DNA of 64,000 nucleotides. It comes from Pseudomonas fluorescens. GTDB lineage: Bacteria; Pseudomonadota; Gammaproteobacteria; Pseudomonadales; Pseudomonadaceae. The position numbers and the translations under genes are program-made. The stretch lies in the NCBI RefSeq assembly GCF_004683905.1, contig NZ_CP038438.1:4216001-4280000 (forward strand), read 5' to 3'. Under the pieces are notes generated by a model. The model made no database searches, had not been told where the DNA came from, and was given only the letters and a program-made list of their open reading frames with translations. Below, piece after piece: positions 24,894-33,084 of the stretch. Each line of letters starts with the position of its first letter. Position 1 is the stretch's first letter.

Positions 24894-25175
24894 TCAGATC
24901 TTGGCGGCGCGGCGCTGATGACGCTCCATGTAGCGCTCGACGTAGGAGCACGACGGGATCACCGTGTAGCCCATTTCTTCGGCGTACTGCAGCGCGCTTT
25001 CGGTCAGCGCGGCGGCAATGCCACGGCCGCGCAAGGCGTTGGGCACGAAGGTGCGATAGATATCCAGGGTCTGTTTCCCCAGATCCATATAGGTCAGGTA
25101 GGCACGATGACCGTCCACATTGGTCTCGAACTGATGACCAGCCTGGTCATGGTGGATGGACAACGCCTCGCTCAT
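24894..25175 (-). CDS. Small GNAT-type N-acetyltransferase (YjdJ-like)
   Basis: 93 residues of the short single-domain GNAT group. The acetyl-CoA loop reads VPNALRGRGIAAALTESALQYAEEMGYTVIPSCSYVERYM, with RGRGIA the pyrophosphate-binding turn. The protein ends IPSCSYVERYMERH, typical of the YjdJ group whose substrate is unknown. Start at the ATG read leftward from 25175, with GAGGAG 5 bases upstream; a longer frame to 25241 has no ribosome site. Confidence 0.88.
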   Translation of the reverse strand: MSEALSIHHDQAGHQFETNVDGHRAYLTYMDLGKQTLDIYRTFVPNALRGRGIAAALTESALQYAEEMGYTVIPSCSYVERYMERHQRRAAKI

Positions 25176-25810
25176 CACTACTCCTCGCGGGTCTTGAATT
25201 CTGACCCCTACCTTACCGATGTTTTTCCGGCGAAGGAACATCTACGCCACCCCGTGCCTGATGGACACCGAGAAAAACCACACCGATCTCGCGCAACCGA
25301 GCACGTGATAAATAGTAGGCACCATTGGCGAAAATGCTCAAGGTGCGCTCGTCATCGTGCTCGTTGACCGGGTGACTCCGATGGACGCAGCGGCAGGCGC
25401 AGGGAAGATCTTCCCGAAGCGCTCACCGGAACATTGCCGAATGTCGAGACTTAAGACGCAGCCTCTTCTTTAAAGTCACCTCAAGAGCGACAAAGATATG
25501 TGAGGCGTCATGCAAAATCGGAACAAAAGTGTAGACGAATTCATCTAGGCACACTTGGTGCAAGACGCAGAAACTGCATCAGGCAACGGGAACTTTTTCT
25601 CATTAACACGCTCAAGCCGGGGCTTGCAGCTGGATACTTTTTATACAGGCCGGTTAAAAGTTGCTCGAAAAAGAATCAACGCCTACAATTTTTTTTGCTT
25701 CTTGCGCTCCGTCAGTTTACTTACTACAAGTAATGGGTAGTATGTACGCCGGCTATTTCCTCAATCGGAGGAGAAAGCCACTTAATTGAAAGTCCTTGAA
25801 GGGGAACACG
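25176..25810. other. Intergenic region upstream of oprI
   Basis: About 635 bases without a supported gene. A leftward frame open from 25425 to 25213 has no usable start codon. AT-rich from 25500 on. It ends with the oprI promoter (25661-25689), an untranslated leader of about 115 bases and the oprI ribosome site. A small RNA could be hidden here but nothing specific is visible. Confidence 0.5.
25661..25689 (+). promoter_or_regulatory. oprI promoter
   Basis: TTGCTC (25661-25666), 17-base spacer, TACAAT (25684-25689), followed by a T-rich tract. Good fit to sigma-70, consistent with the very high expression known for OprI. Confidence 0.7.
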
Positions 25811-26062
25811 ATGAACAACGTTCTGAAATTCTCTGCTCTGGCTCTGGCCGCAGTTCTGGCTACCGGTTGCAGCAGCGCATCGAAAGAAACCGAAGCACGT
25901 CTGACCGCTACTGAAGACGCAGCTGCTCGCGCTCAAGCTCGTGCAGACGAAGCATACCGTAAAGCTGATGAAGCTCTGGCTGCTGCTCAAAAAGCACAAC
26001 AGACTGCTGACGAAGCTAACGAGCGTGCTCTGCGTATGCTGGACAAAGCTAGCCGCAAGTAA
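25811..26062 (+). CDS. oprI: Major outer-membrane lipoprotein OprI
   Basis: 83-residue lipoprotein, the pseudomonad counterpart of Braun's lipoprotein. Signal peptide ends with the lipobox LATGC (Cys20); the mature 64 residues form an Ala-rich heptad coiled coil (KETEARLTATEDAAARAQ onward) and end SRK, whose lysine would link to peptidoglycan. Uses highly biased codons (gct, cgt, gaa), as expected for an abundant protein. Start at ATG 25811 with GGGG eight bases upstream; the in-frame ATG at 25796 would add five residues. A terminator follows at once. Confidence 0.98.
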   Translation: MNNVLKFSALALAAVLATGCSSASKETEARLTATEDAAARAQARADEAYRKADEALAAAQKAQQTADEANERALRMLDKASRK

Positions 26063-26083
26063 TAATCCCTCGGGATTGTTATC

Positions 26084-26117
26084 AAGCCGACCCATTTTTT
26101 GGGTCGGCTTTTTTATT
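26084..26117 (+). terminator. Rho-independent terminator of oprI
   Basis: Stem AAGCCGACCCA/TGGGTCGGCTT with loop TTTTT and a T tail, 22 bases after the stop codon. Confidence 0.9.
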
Positions 26118-26140
26118 GCCGGTACTTTCCCCCGGGCAAT

Positions 26141-26178
26141 AAAAAACCCGCCGACGCTGCACGCGCCTGCGGGTTTTG
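26141..26178 (-). terminator. Rho-independent terminator of the L,D-transpeptidase gene
   Basis: Read leftward: CCCGCAGGCGCGTGCAGCGT forms an imperfect stem (AACCCG.../...CGGGTT) followed by a T run (aaaaaa on plus strand at 26141-26146). Confidence 0.7.
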
Positions 26179-26184
26179 ATCGAC

Positions 26185-27156
26185 TTACTGCTGCAGGTCG
26201 ATCGGGGTGTTCGAGACCATCGGCGCCGAGGTATTCGGTGTGCCGATTTCAGTTGGCAGGCCATCTTCGGCCGCTACCACATCACGCACGACATCCCAGT
26301 TCACGCGCAGGTTGTTGGTGACATCTTCGCGCTTGAGCATCGCATTGATCACTGCAGTGTGCTTGTCGACCACCGACGGGTTGCCCTTGTCATCGATGGG
26401 TGTGTGCGCTTCCAGATAGACCTTGCCGCCACTGCTGCCGAACTTGTACGCATCGTTGAGAATGCGCACCGAAGTGCCGACCGGCACCATGGCCGCCATT
26501 TCCAGCACGTTGTTGTTGAACATGCGGAAGCAGCCGTGGCTGGTGCGCATGCCGATGCCGAACTTCTTGTTCGAACCGTGGATCAGGTAGCCCGGTGTAC
26601 CCAGGGTGAACTTGAACGGCCCCAGCGGGTTGTCCGGGCCGGCCGGTACCACGTTCGGCAGCGGATCACCGTCGGCGGCGTGCTCTGCCTTGATCGACGC
26701 CGGAGGGGTCCAGGTCGGGTTCGGCGTCTTGGCTGTGATCGAGGTGTGGGCGATTGGCGAGCCCCAACCTTCACGCCCGATCCCCAGCGGGAAGGTGTAC
26801 ACCACGTTCCGGCCTTTCGGGTAGTAGTAGAGGCGGTACTCGGCGAGGTTGATCACGATGCCTTCGCGTGGACCCGGCGGCAGAATGAACCGGGTCGGCA
26901 GGACGATTTCAGTACCGGCGCCCGGCAGCCAGGCATCGACGCCCGGGTTGGCCGCGACCATTTCCGAATAGCCCAGGTCGTACTTGGTGCCCAGGTCAGC
27001 GAAGGTGTCTTCGTATTTGGCCTTGATCACCTGCACCTGGCCGATGATGTCCTCACCGGGTGGTGGCAGGGGAAACTCCAATGCAGCAACGGGACCGGCC
27101 ACACACAGGGCGGCAAGTGACAGGCAGCGGGTGACGGCAGGAAAGCGCGGCAACAT
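26185..27156 (-). CDS. L,D-transpeptidase (YkuD family) with LysM-like domain
   Basis: Periplasmic enzyme that makes 3-3 peptidoglycan crosslinks or attaches lipoprotein to peptidoglycan. 323 residues. N-terminal signal peptide (about 1-25, cleavage after GPVAA), a LysM-like segment (about 35-85, DTFADLGTKYDLGYSEMVAANP), then the YkuD domain (about 95-235) with catalytic HGSNKKFGIGM and RTSHGCFRM (Cys near 208). Start at the ATG read leftward from 27156 with AAGGA 8 bases upstream; longer starts at 27174 and 27207 lack one. Divergently placed from, and next to, oprI, so it may be the enzyme that anchors OprI, which is inference from position. Confidence 0.93.
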   Translation of the reverse strand: MLPRFPAVTRCLSLAALCVAGPVAALEFPLPPPGEDIIGQVQVIKAKYEDTFADLGTKYDLGYSEMVAANPGVDAWLPGAGTEIVLPTRFILPPGPREGIVINLAEYRLYYYPKGRNVVYTFPLGIGREGWGSPIAHTSITAKTPNPTWTPPASIKAEHAADGDPLPNVVPAGPDNPLGPFKFTLGTPGYLIHGSNKKFGIGMRTSHGCFRMFNNNVLEMAAMVPVGTSVRILNDAYKFGSSGGKVYLEAHTPIDDKGNPSVVDKHTAVINAMLKREDVTNNLRVNWDVVRDVVAAEDGLPTEIGTPNTSAPMVSNTPIDLQQ

Positions 27157-27258
27157 CCGGAAAATCCTTCGCATGATCAACAAGGGTATAAGAGCGCGAT
27201 TGTACACCGCACCTCGGGAATTCGGGGAGATGCGCCGATGGCCAGCCAGAAGTCTTCA

Positions 27259-27285
27259 TGTAGGAGCTGTCGCAGGCTGCGATTT
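27259..27285. repeat. Single REP-like copy, family C
   Basis: One copy of TGTAGGAGCTGTCGCAGGCT followed by GCGAT, the same unit as in the doublet at 5151-5232, at the 3' end of the next leftward gene. Confidence 0.7.
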
Positions 27286-27292
27286 ATTGATC

Positions 27293-27586
27293 CTAGAGTT
27301 CGAAACGCAACTCGGGCCAGATCGGCGAGGTGCCGCGCTTCTGCGACTCGAGAATCGCCCGGCACAACGAACACAGACGCTGATCCTGAAACACCCGACG
27401 ATCCACACTCGACCAACGCGGTTGTGCTGGAAGCAGACTGCCACACAACGTGCGGTCTGCCGAGCCACCGAGTTCGAGCTGACGGGTCACCAGATGCACC
27501 CGCACTTCCTGGCAGGCGAACAGATCCAGCTGTTCGTCAGGCTCGATCAGTTGGTAGGCAAACAGGGACCAGGCAGGACGCGGCAT
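27293..27586 (-). CDS. Conserved hypothetical protein (Pseudomonas)
   Basis: 97 residues with no domain I can name; no signal peptide or membrane span. It contains four cysteines, two as a CSLC pair near residue 71 (RLCSLCRAIL), so a metal site is possible. The order L,D-transpeptidase, this small gene, tesA is what I recall from P. aeruginosa (PA2854-PA2856). Start at ATG 27586 (MPRPAWSLFAYQL) with GGAG 7 bases upstream. Overlaps nothing; intact. Confidence 0.8.
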   Translation of the reverse strand: MPRPAWSLFAYQLIEPDEQLDLFACQEVRVHLVTRQLELGGSADRTLCGSLLPAQPRWSSVDRRVFQDQRLCSLCRAILESQKRGTSPIWPELRFEL

Positions 27587-27643
27587 CGGGGGCTCCAAAT
27601 AAGGGGGCGCCACATTAGCCGAAAGCCTGCCACTAGAAAAGCC

Positions 27644-28249
27644 TCATAACAGCGGTTTTAGCGTCGGCCAGACATTTTCCAGCAACTTGCCCTGAGCCCC
27701 GGCGGCCGGGTGCAGACCATCGGCCTGCATCAGCTCGGGATGTCCACCCACGCCGTCGAGGAAAAACGGCACCAGCGGGATTTTTTTATCGTCCGCAAGT
27801 TTGCCGTAGACCTCGGCAAAGGCATCGGTGTAACGCTTGCCGTAGTTGGGCGGCAATTGCATGCCCAGCAGCAACACCTTGGCGCCACTCTGGCGCGAGC
27901 TGTCGATCATCGCCGCAAGGTTTTGTTGCAATTGCGTTGGCGGCATTCCGCGCAGGCCGTCGTTGCCCCCCAATTCGAGGATCACCAGTTCCGGCTTGTG
28001 CTCTGCAAGCAGCGCCGGCAGGCGTGCCTGGCCTCCGGCACTGGTGTCGCCGCTGATGGAAGCATTGACTACTTTGTCGTCAAAACCCTCCTGCTTGAGC
28101 CGTTGCTCGAGCAGCGATACCCACCCCAGGCGGGTATCCAGTCCGAAACCGGCGCTGATACTATCGCCAACGATCAGGACAGTACCCGCCGCTGCGTTCT
28201 GGGCCATGCACATCAAGGCCAGGCCAGCACTCAAAAACCACACACGCAT
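27644..28249 (-). CDS. tesA: Thioesterase I/arylesterase TesA (SGNH hydrolase)
   Basis: Periplasmic or secreted lysophospholipase/thioesterase. 201 residues, equal to P. aeruginosa TesA. Signal peptide about 1-21; block I GDSISAGFGL carries Ser30; block II/III GGNDGLRGM, and block V ADGLHPAAGAQ with Asp and His. The start at ATG 28249 has GGAG 6 bases upstream; a second ATG at 28261 overlaps the start of the divergent ABC ATPase. This tesA-ybbA-ybbP arrangement is conserved across gammaproteobacteria. Confidence 0.95.
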   Translation of the reverse strand: MRVWFLSAGLALMCMAQNAAAGTVLIVGDSISAGFGLDTRLGWVSLLEQRLKQEGFDDKVVNASISGDTSAGGQARLPALLAEHKPELVILELGGNDGLRGMPPTQLQQNLAAMIDSSRQSGAKVLLLGMQLPPNYGKRYTDAFAEVYGKLADDKKIPLVPFFLDGVGGHPELMQADGLHPAAGAQGKLLENVWPTLKPLL

Positions 28250-28259
28250 CGGATTCTCC

Positions 28260-28943
28260 ATGGGCGCAAGCATTCTCACCGCGAAGAACCTCAGCAAAGT
28301 GGTTCCCAGCGCGGAAGGTGAACTGACTATCCTGCACGAACTCAGCCTGGAACTGAACCAGGGCGACAGCCTGGCCATCGTCGGCGCGTCCGGTTCCGGC
28401 AAATCCACCCTGCTCGGCCTGCTCGCCGGCCTCGACCTGCCAAGCAGCGGCGAAGTCATCCTCGCGGGGCAAGGCCTGAGCAATCTCGACGAAGACCAGC
28501 GCGCGCGCATCCGTGCCGAACACGTGGGTTTCGTCTTTCAATCCTTCCAGTTGCTCGACAGCCTCAACGCCCTGGAAAACGTCATGCTGCCGCTGGAACT
28601 CGATGGCCGCAAAGACGCCCGCGAACGCGCCACCCAACTGCTGCAACGAGTCGGTCTCGGCCAGCGCCTGACACACTCGCCGCGCCAGCTCTCCGGCGGC
28701 GAACAACAGCGCGTGGCGATTGCCCGGGCCTTCGCTGCCGAGCCGGACGTGCTGTTCGCCGACGAACCCACCGGCAACCTCGACAGCCACACCGGCGAGC
28801 GCATCAGCGACTTGCTGTTCGAACTGAACAAGGAACGCGGCACCACCCTCGTGCTGGTGACCCACGACGAACGCCTGGCCCATCGCTGCCGGCGCCTGAT
28901 CCGACTTGAAGCCGGGCTGCTGGTTGCCCCTCTGGAGCCTTGA
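28260..28943 (+). CDS. ABC transporter ATP-binding protein YbbA-like
   Basis: 227 residues of the LolD/MacB-type ATPase subfamily. Walker A GASGSGKST, Q-loop FQSFQLL, signature LSGGEQQRVAIARAF, Walker B DVLFADEPTGNLD, and switch His in LVLVTHDERLA. Partner of the large permease encoded next; the two overlap at TGATG. In E. coli the pair YbbA-YbbP is of unknown substrate, linked to TesA. Start at ATG 28260, which overlaps the opposite-strand upstream start candidate of tesA. Confidence 0.94.
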   Translation: MGASILTAKNLSKVVPSAEGELTILHELSLELNQGDSLAIVGASGSGKSTLLGLLAGLDLPSSGEVILAGQGLSNLDEDQRARIRAEHVGFVFQSFQLLDSLNALENVMLPLELDGRKDARERATQLLQRVGLGQRLTHSPRQLSGGEQQRVAIARAFAAEPDVLFADEPTGNLDSHTGERISDLLFELNKERGTTLVLVTHDERLAHRCRRLIRLEAGLLVAPLEP

Positions 28944-31447
28944 TGGCACGTCTGCCGCTGTTGCGTCTGTTCAGTCTCGCCCTACGTCAACTCATGCGCG
29001 ATGCCCGCGCCGGGGAATTGCGCGTGCTGTTCTTTGCCCTGATCGTCGCAGTGGCGGCGAGCACCGCCATCGGCTACTTCGGTGCCCGCCTCAACGGTGC
29101 AATGACGCTGCGCGCCACCGAGTTCCTTGGCGCCGATCTGGTGCTTGAGGGCAGCTCGCCGGCCCGCGACGAACAGATCCGCAGCGGCACCGAGCTGCGC
29201 TTGAATCATGCGCAGGTGGTGGAGTTTTCCAGCGTCATTGCCACCGACAATGGCATTCAGTTATCGAGCATCAAAGCCGTCGACCGCGCCTACCCGCTGC
29301 GCGGCGAGCTGAAAAGTGCCCCGGCCCCGTTTGCCGCTGAAACCTCGGGCGGCGAGCCGCAACCCGGTGAAGCGTGGGTTGAAGCTCGTCTGCTGACTGC
29401 GCTGGATCTGAAGATCGGCGACAGCATCGACGTCGGCATGAAAACCTTGAAGCTGACCCGCGTGCTGACTTACGAGCCGGATCGCGCCGGCAACTTCTAC
29501 AGCCTCACACCTCGGGTGATGATCAACCTCGATGACCTCGCCGCCACCGGCGTAGTGCAACCCGGCAGCCGCGTGAGTTATCGCGAACTGTGGCGCGGCG
29601 AACCGCAGGCGCTGGAAACCTATCGACAACTGATCAAACCCGGCCTGGCCGCCAATCAGCGCATTCAGGATGCGCGCGACGGTAACCGGCAGATCGGCGG
29701 CGCGCTGGGCAAGGCCGAGCGCTACCTGAACATGGCCAGTCTGGTCGCGGTGCTGTTGGCCGGCGTGGCCGTGGCCTTATCGGCCAACCGCTTTGCCAGT
29801 CGCCGCTTCGATGCCAGTGCCTTGCTGCGCTGCCTCGGTTTGTCGCGTCGGGAAACCATGTTGCTGTTCAGTATTCAGCTGACCGTGCTGGGCCTGTTCG
29901 CCGCCCTCAGCGGTGCCGTGCTCGGCTGGCTGGCGCAACTGGGACTGTTCGCCCTGTTGCATGATCTGCTACCCGCCGATGTGCCACCGGGCGGCCTGTT
30001 TCCGGCGCTCGCCGGGATCGGCACCGGGCTGGTGGCACTGGCCGGTTTCGCCCTGCCACCGCTTGCCGCGCTGGGTCGGGTGCCACCGTTGCGGGTGCTG
30101 CGCCGCGACATGCTGCCGATTCCTTCGAGCACCTGGATGGTTTATGGCGCGGCGCTGGGCGCACTCGGGCTGATCATGTGGCGCCTGAGTCTGGATCTGC
30201 TGCTGACCTTCGCGCTGCTGGGCGGTGGCGTGGTCGCTGCGCTGGTGCTGGGTGGCTTGCTGCTGTTGTTGCTCAACAGCTTGCGCCGAATGCTCGCCCG
30301 TGCGCCGCTGCCGTGGCGTCTCGGCCTGGGTCAACTGCTGCGTCATCCACTGGCGGCGGCCGGGCAGGCGCTGGCGTTCGGCTTGATCCTGCTGTCGATG
30401 GCGCTGATCGCCCTGCTGCGTGGCGAGCTGCTCGACACCTGGCAAAACCAGTTACCGAAAAACGCCCCCAACTACTTCGCCCTGAACATCCTGCCGGCGG
30501 ACAAACAGGCCTTCACCGATCACTTGATCAAGGTGTCCGCGCAGGCGGCGCCGCTGTACCCGGTGGTGCCGGGACGGCTGATCAGCATCAACGGCGAACC
30601 GGTGCAGCAGATCGTCAGCAAGGATTCGGCCGGCGACCGTGCCGTGCAACGTGACTTGAGCCTGACCTGGGCCGCCGACCTGCCGGCCGGTAACAAGCTC
30701 ACCGCCGGTACGTGGTGGACCGGGCAACCCTCGGACGACGTACCGGGCGTGTCGGTTGAAGGTAAAGTCGCCGAAAGCCTCAAGCTCAAACTCGGCGATC
30801 ACATGGTGTTCAGCGTCGGCGGGGTCAATCGTGAAGCGAAAGTCACCAGCCTGCGCGAGATCAACTGGGACAACTTCCAGCCGAACTTCTTCATGATCTT
30901 CCAGCCCGGCACCCTCAAGGATCTGCCGGCGACTTACCTGACCAGTTTCTATCTTGCACCCGGTCACGATCAGCAGATCGTCGAGCTGTCACGGGCATTC
31001 CCGGCGGTGACCATCCTTCAGGTCGAAGCTCTGCTGGAACAACTGCGCAGCATCCTCGCCCAGGTCACCCTGGCGGTGGAATACGTGTTGTTGTTCGTGT
31101 TGGCGGCGGGGATGGCGGTGCTGTTCTCCGGCCTGCAGGCGACCCTGGATGAACGCATTCGCCAAGGCGCGCTGTTACGTGCGCTGGGGGCGCAGCGGCA
31201 ATTGCTGGTCAAGGCCCGCCGCATCGAGTTCGGCTTGCTCGGTGCGGTCAGCGGCTTGCTGGCAGCCATCGGTTCGGAAGTGGTGAGTCTGGTGTTGTAT
31301 CGCTATGCATTCGATCTGCCATGGCATCCGCATCCATGGTTGCTGATGCTGCCGTTGATTGGCGCCGCGCTGATTGGCGGTGCCGGCGTGTTCGGTACGC
31401 GTCGGGCGTTGAATGCGAGCCCGCTGACAGTCTTGCGCGAGGGTTGA
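28943..31447 (+). CDS. ABC transporter permease YbbP-like (FtsX/MacB class)
   Basis: 834-residue inner-membrane protein with about ten membrane spans: one near the N-terminus (about 20-40), a group in the middle (about 260-470, with the FtsX-type SLVAVLLAGVAVALSANRFASRRF) and a C-terminal group (about 710-825). Two large periplasmic parts (about 45-255 and 485-700). Ends TRRALNASPLTVLREG, the family C-terminus. Start ATG 28943 overlaps the stop of the ATPase gene by one base. Works with the YbbA-like ATPase as a type VII-like (mechanotransmission) ABC system; substrate unknown. Confidence 0.93.
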   Translation: MARLPLLRLFSLALRQLMRDARAGELRVLFFALIVAVAASTAIGYFGARLNGAMTLRATEFLGADLVLEGSSPARDEQIRSGTELRLNHAQVVEFSSVIATDNGIQLSSIKAVDRAYPLRGELKSAPAPFAAETSGGEPQPGEAWVEARLLTALDLKIGDSIDVGMKTLKLTRVLTYEPDRAGNFYSLTPRVMINLDDLAATGVVQPGSRVSYRELWRGEPQALETYRQLIKPGLAANQRIQDARDGNRQIGGALGKAERYLNMASLVAVLLAGVAVALSANRFASRRFDASALLRCLGLSRRETMLLFSIQLTVLGLFAALSGAVLGWLAQLGLFALLHDLLPADVPPGGLFPALAGIGTGLVALAGFALPPLAALGRVPPLRVLRRDMLPIPSSTWMVYGAALGALGLIMWRLSLDLLLTFALLGGGVVAALVLGGLLLLLLNSLRRMLARAPLPWRLGLGQLLRHPLAAAGQALAFGLILLSMALIALLRGELLDTWQNQLPKNAPNYFALNILPADKQAFTDHLIKVSAQAAPLYPVVPGRLISINGEPVQQIVSKDSAGDRAVQRDLSLTWAADLPAGNKLTAGTWWTGQPSDDVPGVSVEGKVAESLKLKLGDHMVFSVGGVNREAKVTSLREINWDNFQPNFFMIFQPGTLKDLPATYLTSFYLAPGHDQQIVELSRAFPAVTILQVEALLEQLRSILAQVTLAVEYVLLFVLAAGMAVLFSGLQATLDERIRQGALLRALGAQRQLLVKARRIEFGLLGAVSGLLAAIGSEVVSLVLYRYAFDLPWHPHPWLLMLPLIGAALIGGAGVFGTRRALNASPLTVLREG

Positions 31448-31481
31448 TAGACTCCAGCCTTCGTCACCACAAGAAGTTGCC

Positions 31482-31979
31482 ATGAGCCGTTATCGCCCTC
31501 CCCGCACCGCCGGCACCGCGCTGATCACCCCTGAAGGTGAAGCGCGGATGCGCGCCGAATTCCATGAGCTGTGGCATGTGCGCCGCCCGCAGGTGACGCA
31601 AGCGGTCAGCGAAGCAGCGGCGCAGGGTGATCGTTCGGAAAACGCCGAGTACACCTACGGCAAGAAAATGCTGCGCGAGATCGACAGCCGCGTGCGATTT
31701 CTCACCAAGCGTCTCGAAGCACTGAAGGTCGTCAGCGAAAAACCCAGCGATCCGAACAAGGTCTACTTCGGCGCCTGGGTCACCATCGAGGACGAAGACG
31801 GCAAGCAGTCGCGCTACCGCATCGTCGGTCCGGATGAACTGGATCTGAAACTCGGTCTGATCAGCATCGACTCACCACTGGCCCGCGCCTTGATCGGCAA
31901 GGCGCTGGACGCCGAAGTCCGGGTACAGACGCCAACCGGTGAGCAGTTTGTCTATATCGTGGCGATCGAATATCCCTGA
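31482..31979 (+). CDS. greB: Transcription elongation factor GreB
   Basis: Restarts backtracked RNA polymerase by stimulating transcript cleavage. 165 residues. N-terminal coiled coil (about 15-80) with the acidic tip region AAAQGDRSENAEYTYGKK (acidic residues at the hairpin end), linker and FKBP-like C-domain containing GPDELDLKLGLISIDSPLARALIGKALDAEV. The longer N-terminal RPPRTAGTALITPEG and basic patch separate it from GreA. Start at ATG 31482. A Gre-like paralogue without the acidic motif is at 18726. Confidence 0.95.
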   Translation: MSRYRPPRTAGTALITPEGEARMRAEFHELWHVRRPQVTQAVSEAAAQGDRSENAEYTYGKKMLREIDSRVRFLTKRLEALKVVSEKPSDPNKVYFGAWVTIEDEDGKQSRYRIVGPDELDLKLGLISIDSPLARALIGKALDAEVRVQTPTGEQFVYIVAIEYP

Positions 31980-31984
31980 GCGTT

Positions 31985-32293
31985 TCAGCGGCGGGTGATC
32001 AAACCCTGCCGCGCAACGCGGGTCAGTTGCTTGATCATTTCCGGAGCGTCTTCAGCGCTCGGTGCCTGAATCACCGCCAGGTCAAAACTGTCACTGGCGA
32101 ACCGCGCCAGCGACTCGCCGTCTTCAACAAACTGGATCAGGAACGCGGCAGGACCGCCGCTGCGACGTGGCCAGCCATCGAGATAACGCAACAGCGTCGG
32201 CTGATGTTTGCCGCCAAGCAGGATTTTCGGGTTGCGCTGGGTGATATGTGCCGTGATCGGCGCGGGACGTGCTGGAGGGCGTAGTGCATTCAT
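31985..32293 (-). CDS. Conserved hypothetical protein (Pseudomonas)
   Basis: 102 residues that I cannot place in a named family. The C-terminal half (SFDLAVIQAPSAEDAPEMIKQLTRVARQGLI) looks like an alpha/beta receiver-like or LexA-like regulatory fold fragment, while the N-terminal part is proline-rich and basic. No signal peptide or membrane span. Start set at ATG 32293; ribosome site weak. It ends six bases from the end of greB on the other strand. Confidence 0.7.
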   Translation of the reverse strand: MNALRPPARPAPITAHITQRNPKILLGGKHQPTLLRYLDGWPRRSGGPAAFLIQFVEDGESLARFASDSFDLAVIQAPSAEDAPEMIKQLTRVARQGLITRR

Positions 32294-32496
32294 CGTGTCG
32301 TGTCTCTGCCTCAAAAGTCTGCATGGCAGGTGAGAGGCAACACCGAACCAGCGCTTTAGCGGTATTTCGAAGCCCTGTTCCGGCTTCTGACGGCAACTGT
32401 CTGAGTCACCTGGCGCCCCGCAAGTAGCTGTTTAAATCGGCGCATGAGCAACATCCTAGATAACGTGACCGATGAGTGTCAAGAATCGGCCGCAAC

Positions 32497-32525
32497 AAAA
32501 AAGGCCCGCACAATGCGGGCCTTTT
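32497..32525 (-). terminator. Rho-independent terminator of the DoxX gene
   Basis: Stem AAGGCCCGCA/TGCGGGCCTT with A and T runs on both sides, 17 bases beyond the stop codon. Confidence 0.85.
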
Positions 32526-32541
32526 GCTTGAGCCAGAGCGC

Positions 32542-32976
32542 TCAACCGGCGATGGCGCGATCCACCGACAGCTTGCCGGCGCCTTCGATCATCACCGCGA
32601 GGCTGCCACCGAGCAGCGCCAGGGCGAACTCGTAACCGTTGTTGGCCATGAACAGACCGTTGCTGATGTGTACGGTGAAGATCGCCACCAGCGACAGGAA
32701 GGTCAGACCCAGCGCCGCCGGGCGCGCCAGCAGGCCGATGATCAGCGCCAGACCGGCGAAGAACTCGGTACCGCCAGCCAGCGTGGCCATCAGGTAACCC
32801 GGGTGCAGACCGATGCTGTCCATGTATTGCGCGGTGCCCGCCAGACCGTAACCACCGAACAGACCAAACAGTTTTTGCGAACCGTGGGCGGCGAAGATCA
32901 CGCCGACCGCGATACGCAGAATGGTCAGGCCGTAACCGGCGCGAGTGAACAGAACCTTGTTGATCAGAGAGCTCAT
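32542..32976 (-). CDS. DoxX family membrane protein
   Basis: 144-residue integral membrane protein with four spans. DoxX signature GVIFAAHGSQKLFGLFGGYG near the N-terminus, ending in a GAGKLSVDRAIAG tail. In other bacteria DoxX proteins link thiosulfate oxidation or thiol/oxidative stress to the respiratory chain; the role here is unknown. Start at ATG 32976 with AAGGAA 6 bases upstream. Monocistronic with its own terminator; the AT-rich upstream gap (32977-33084) may hold a promoter. Confidence 0.9.
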   Translation of the reverse strand: MSSLINKVLFTRAGYGLTILRIAVGVIFAAHGSQKLFGLFGGYGLAGTAQYMDSIGLHPGYLMATLAGGTEFFAGLALIIGLLARPAALGLTFLSLVAIFTVHISNGLFMANNGYEFALALLGGSLAVMIEGAGKLSVDRAIAG

Positions 32977-33084
32977 GGGGCATTCCTTGTTTTGCGAGAA
33001 GTGTGTTGGGATTGGCCGCTATATTAATCAGTTAAATTCATGTTAAAAGCGCAATTATTCCGCCATAACAATCAAATTATTAGA

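Noticed and set aside
25213..25425. Leftward open frame of about 70 codons before oprI (contains FANGAYYLSRARLREIGVVF)
   Set aside because: No ATG, GTG or other supported start and no ribosome site; the nearest possible start (TTG) would give about 42 residues. Kept only as a possible remnant.
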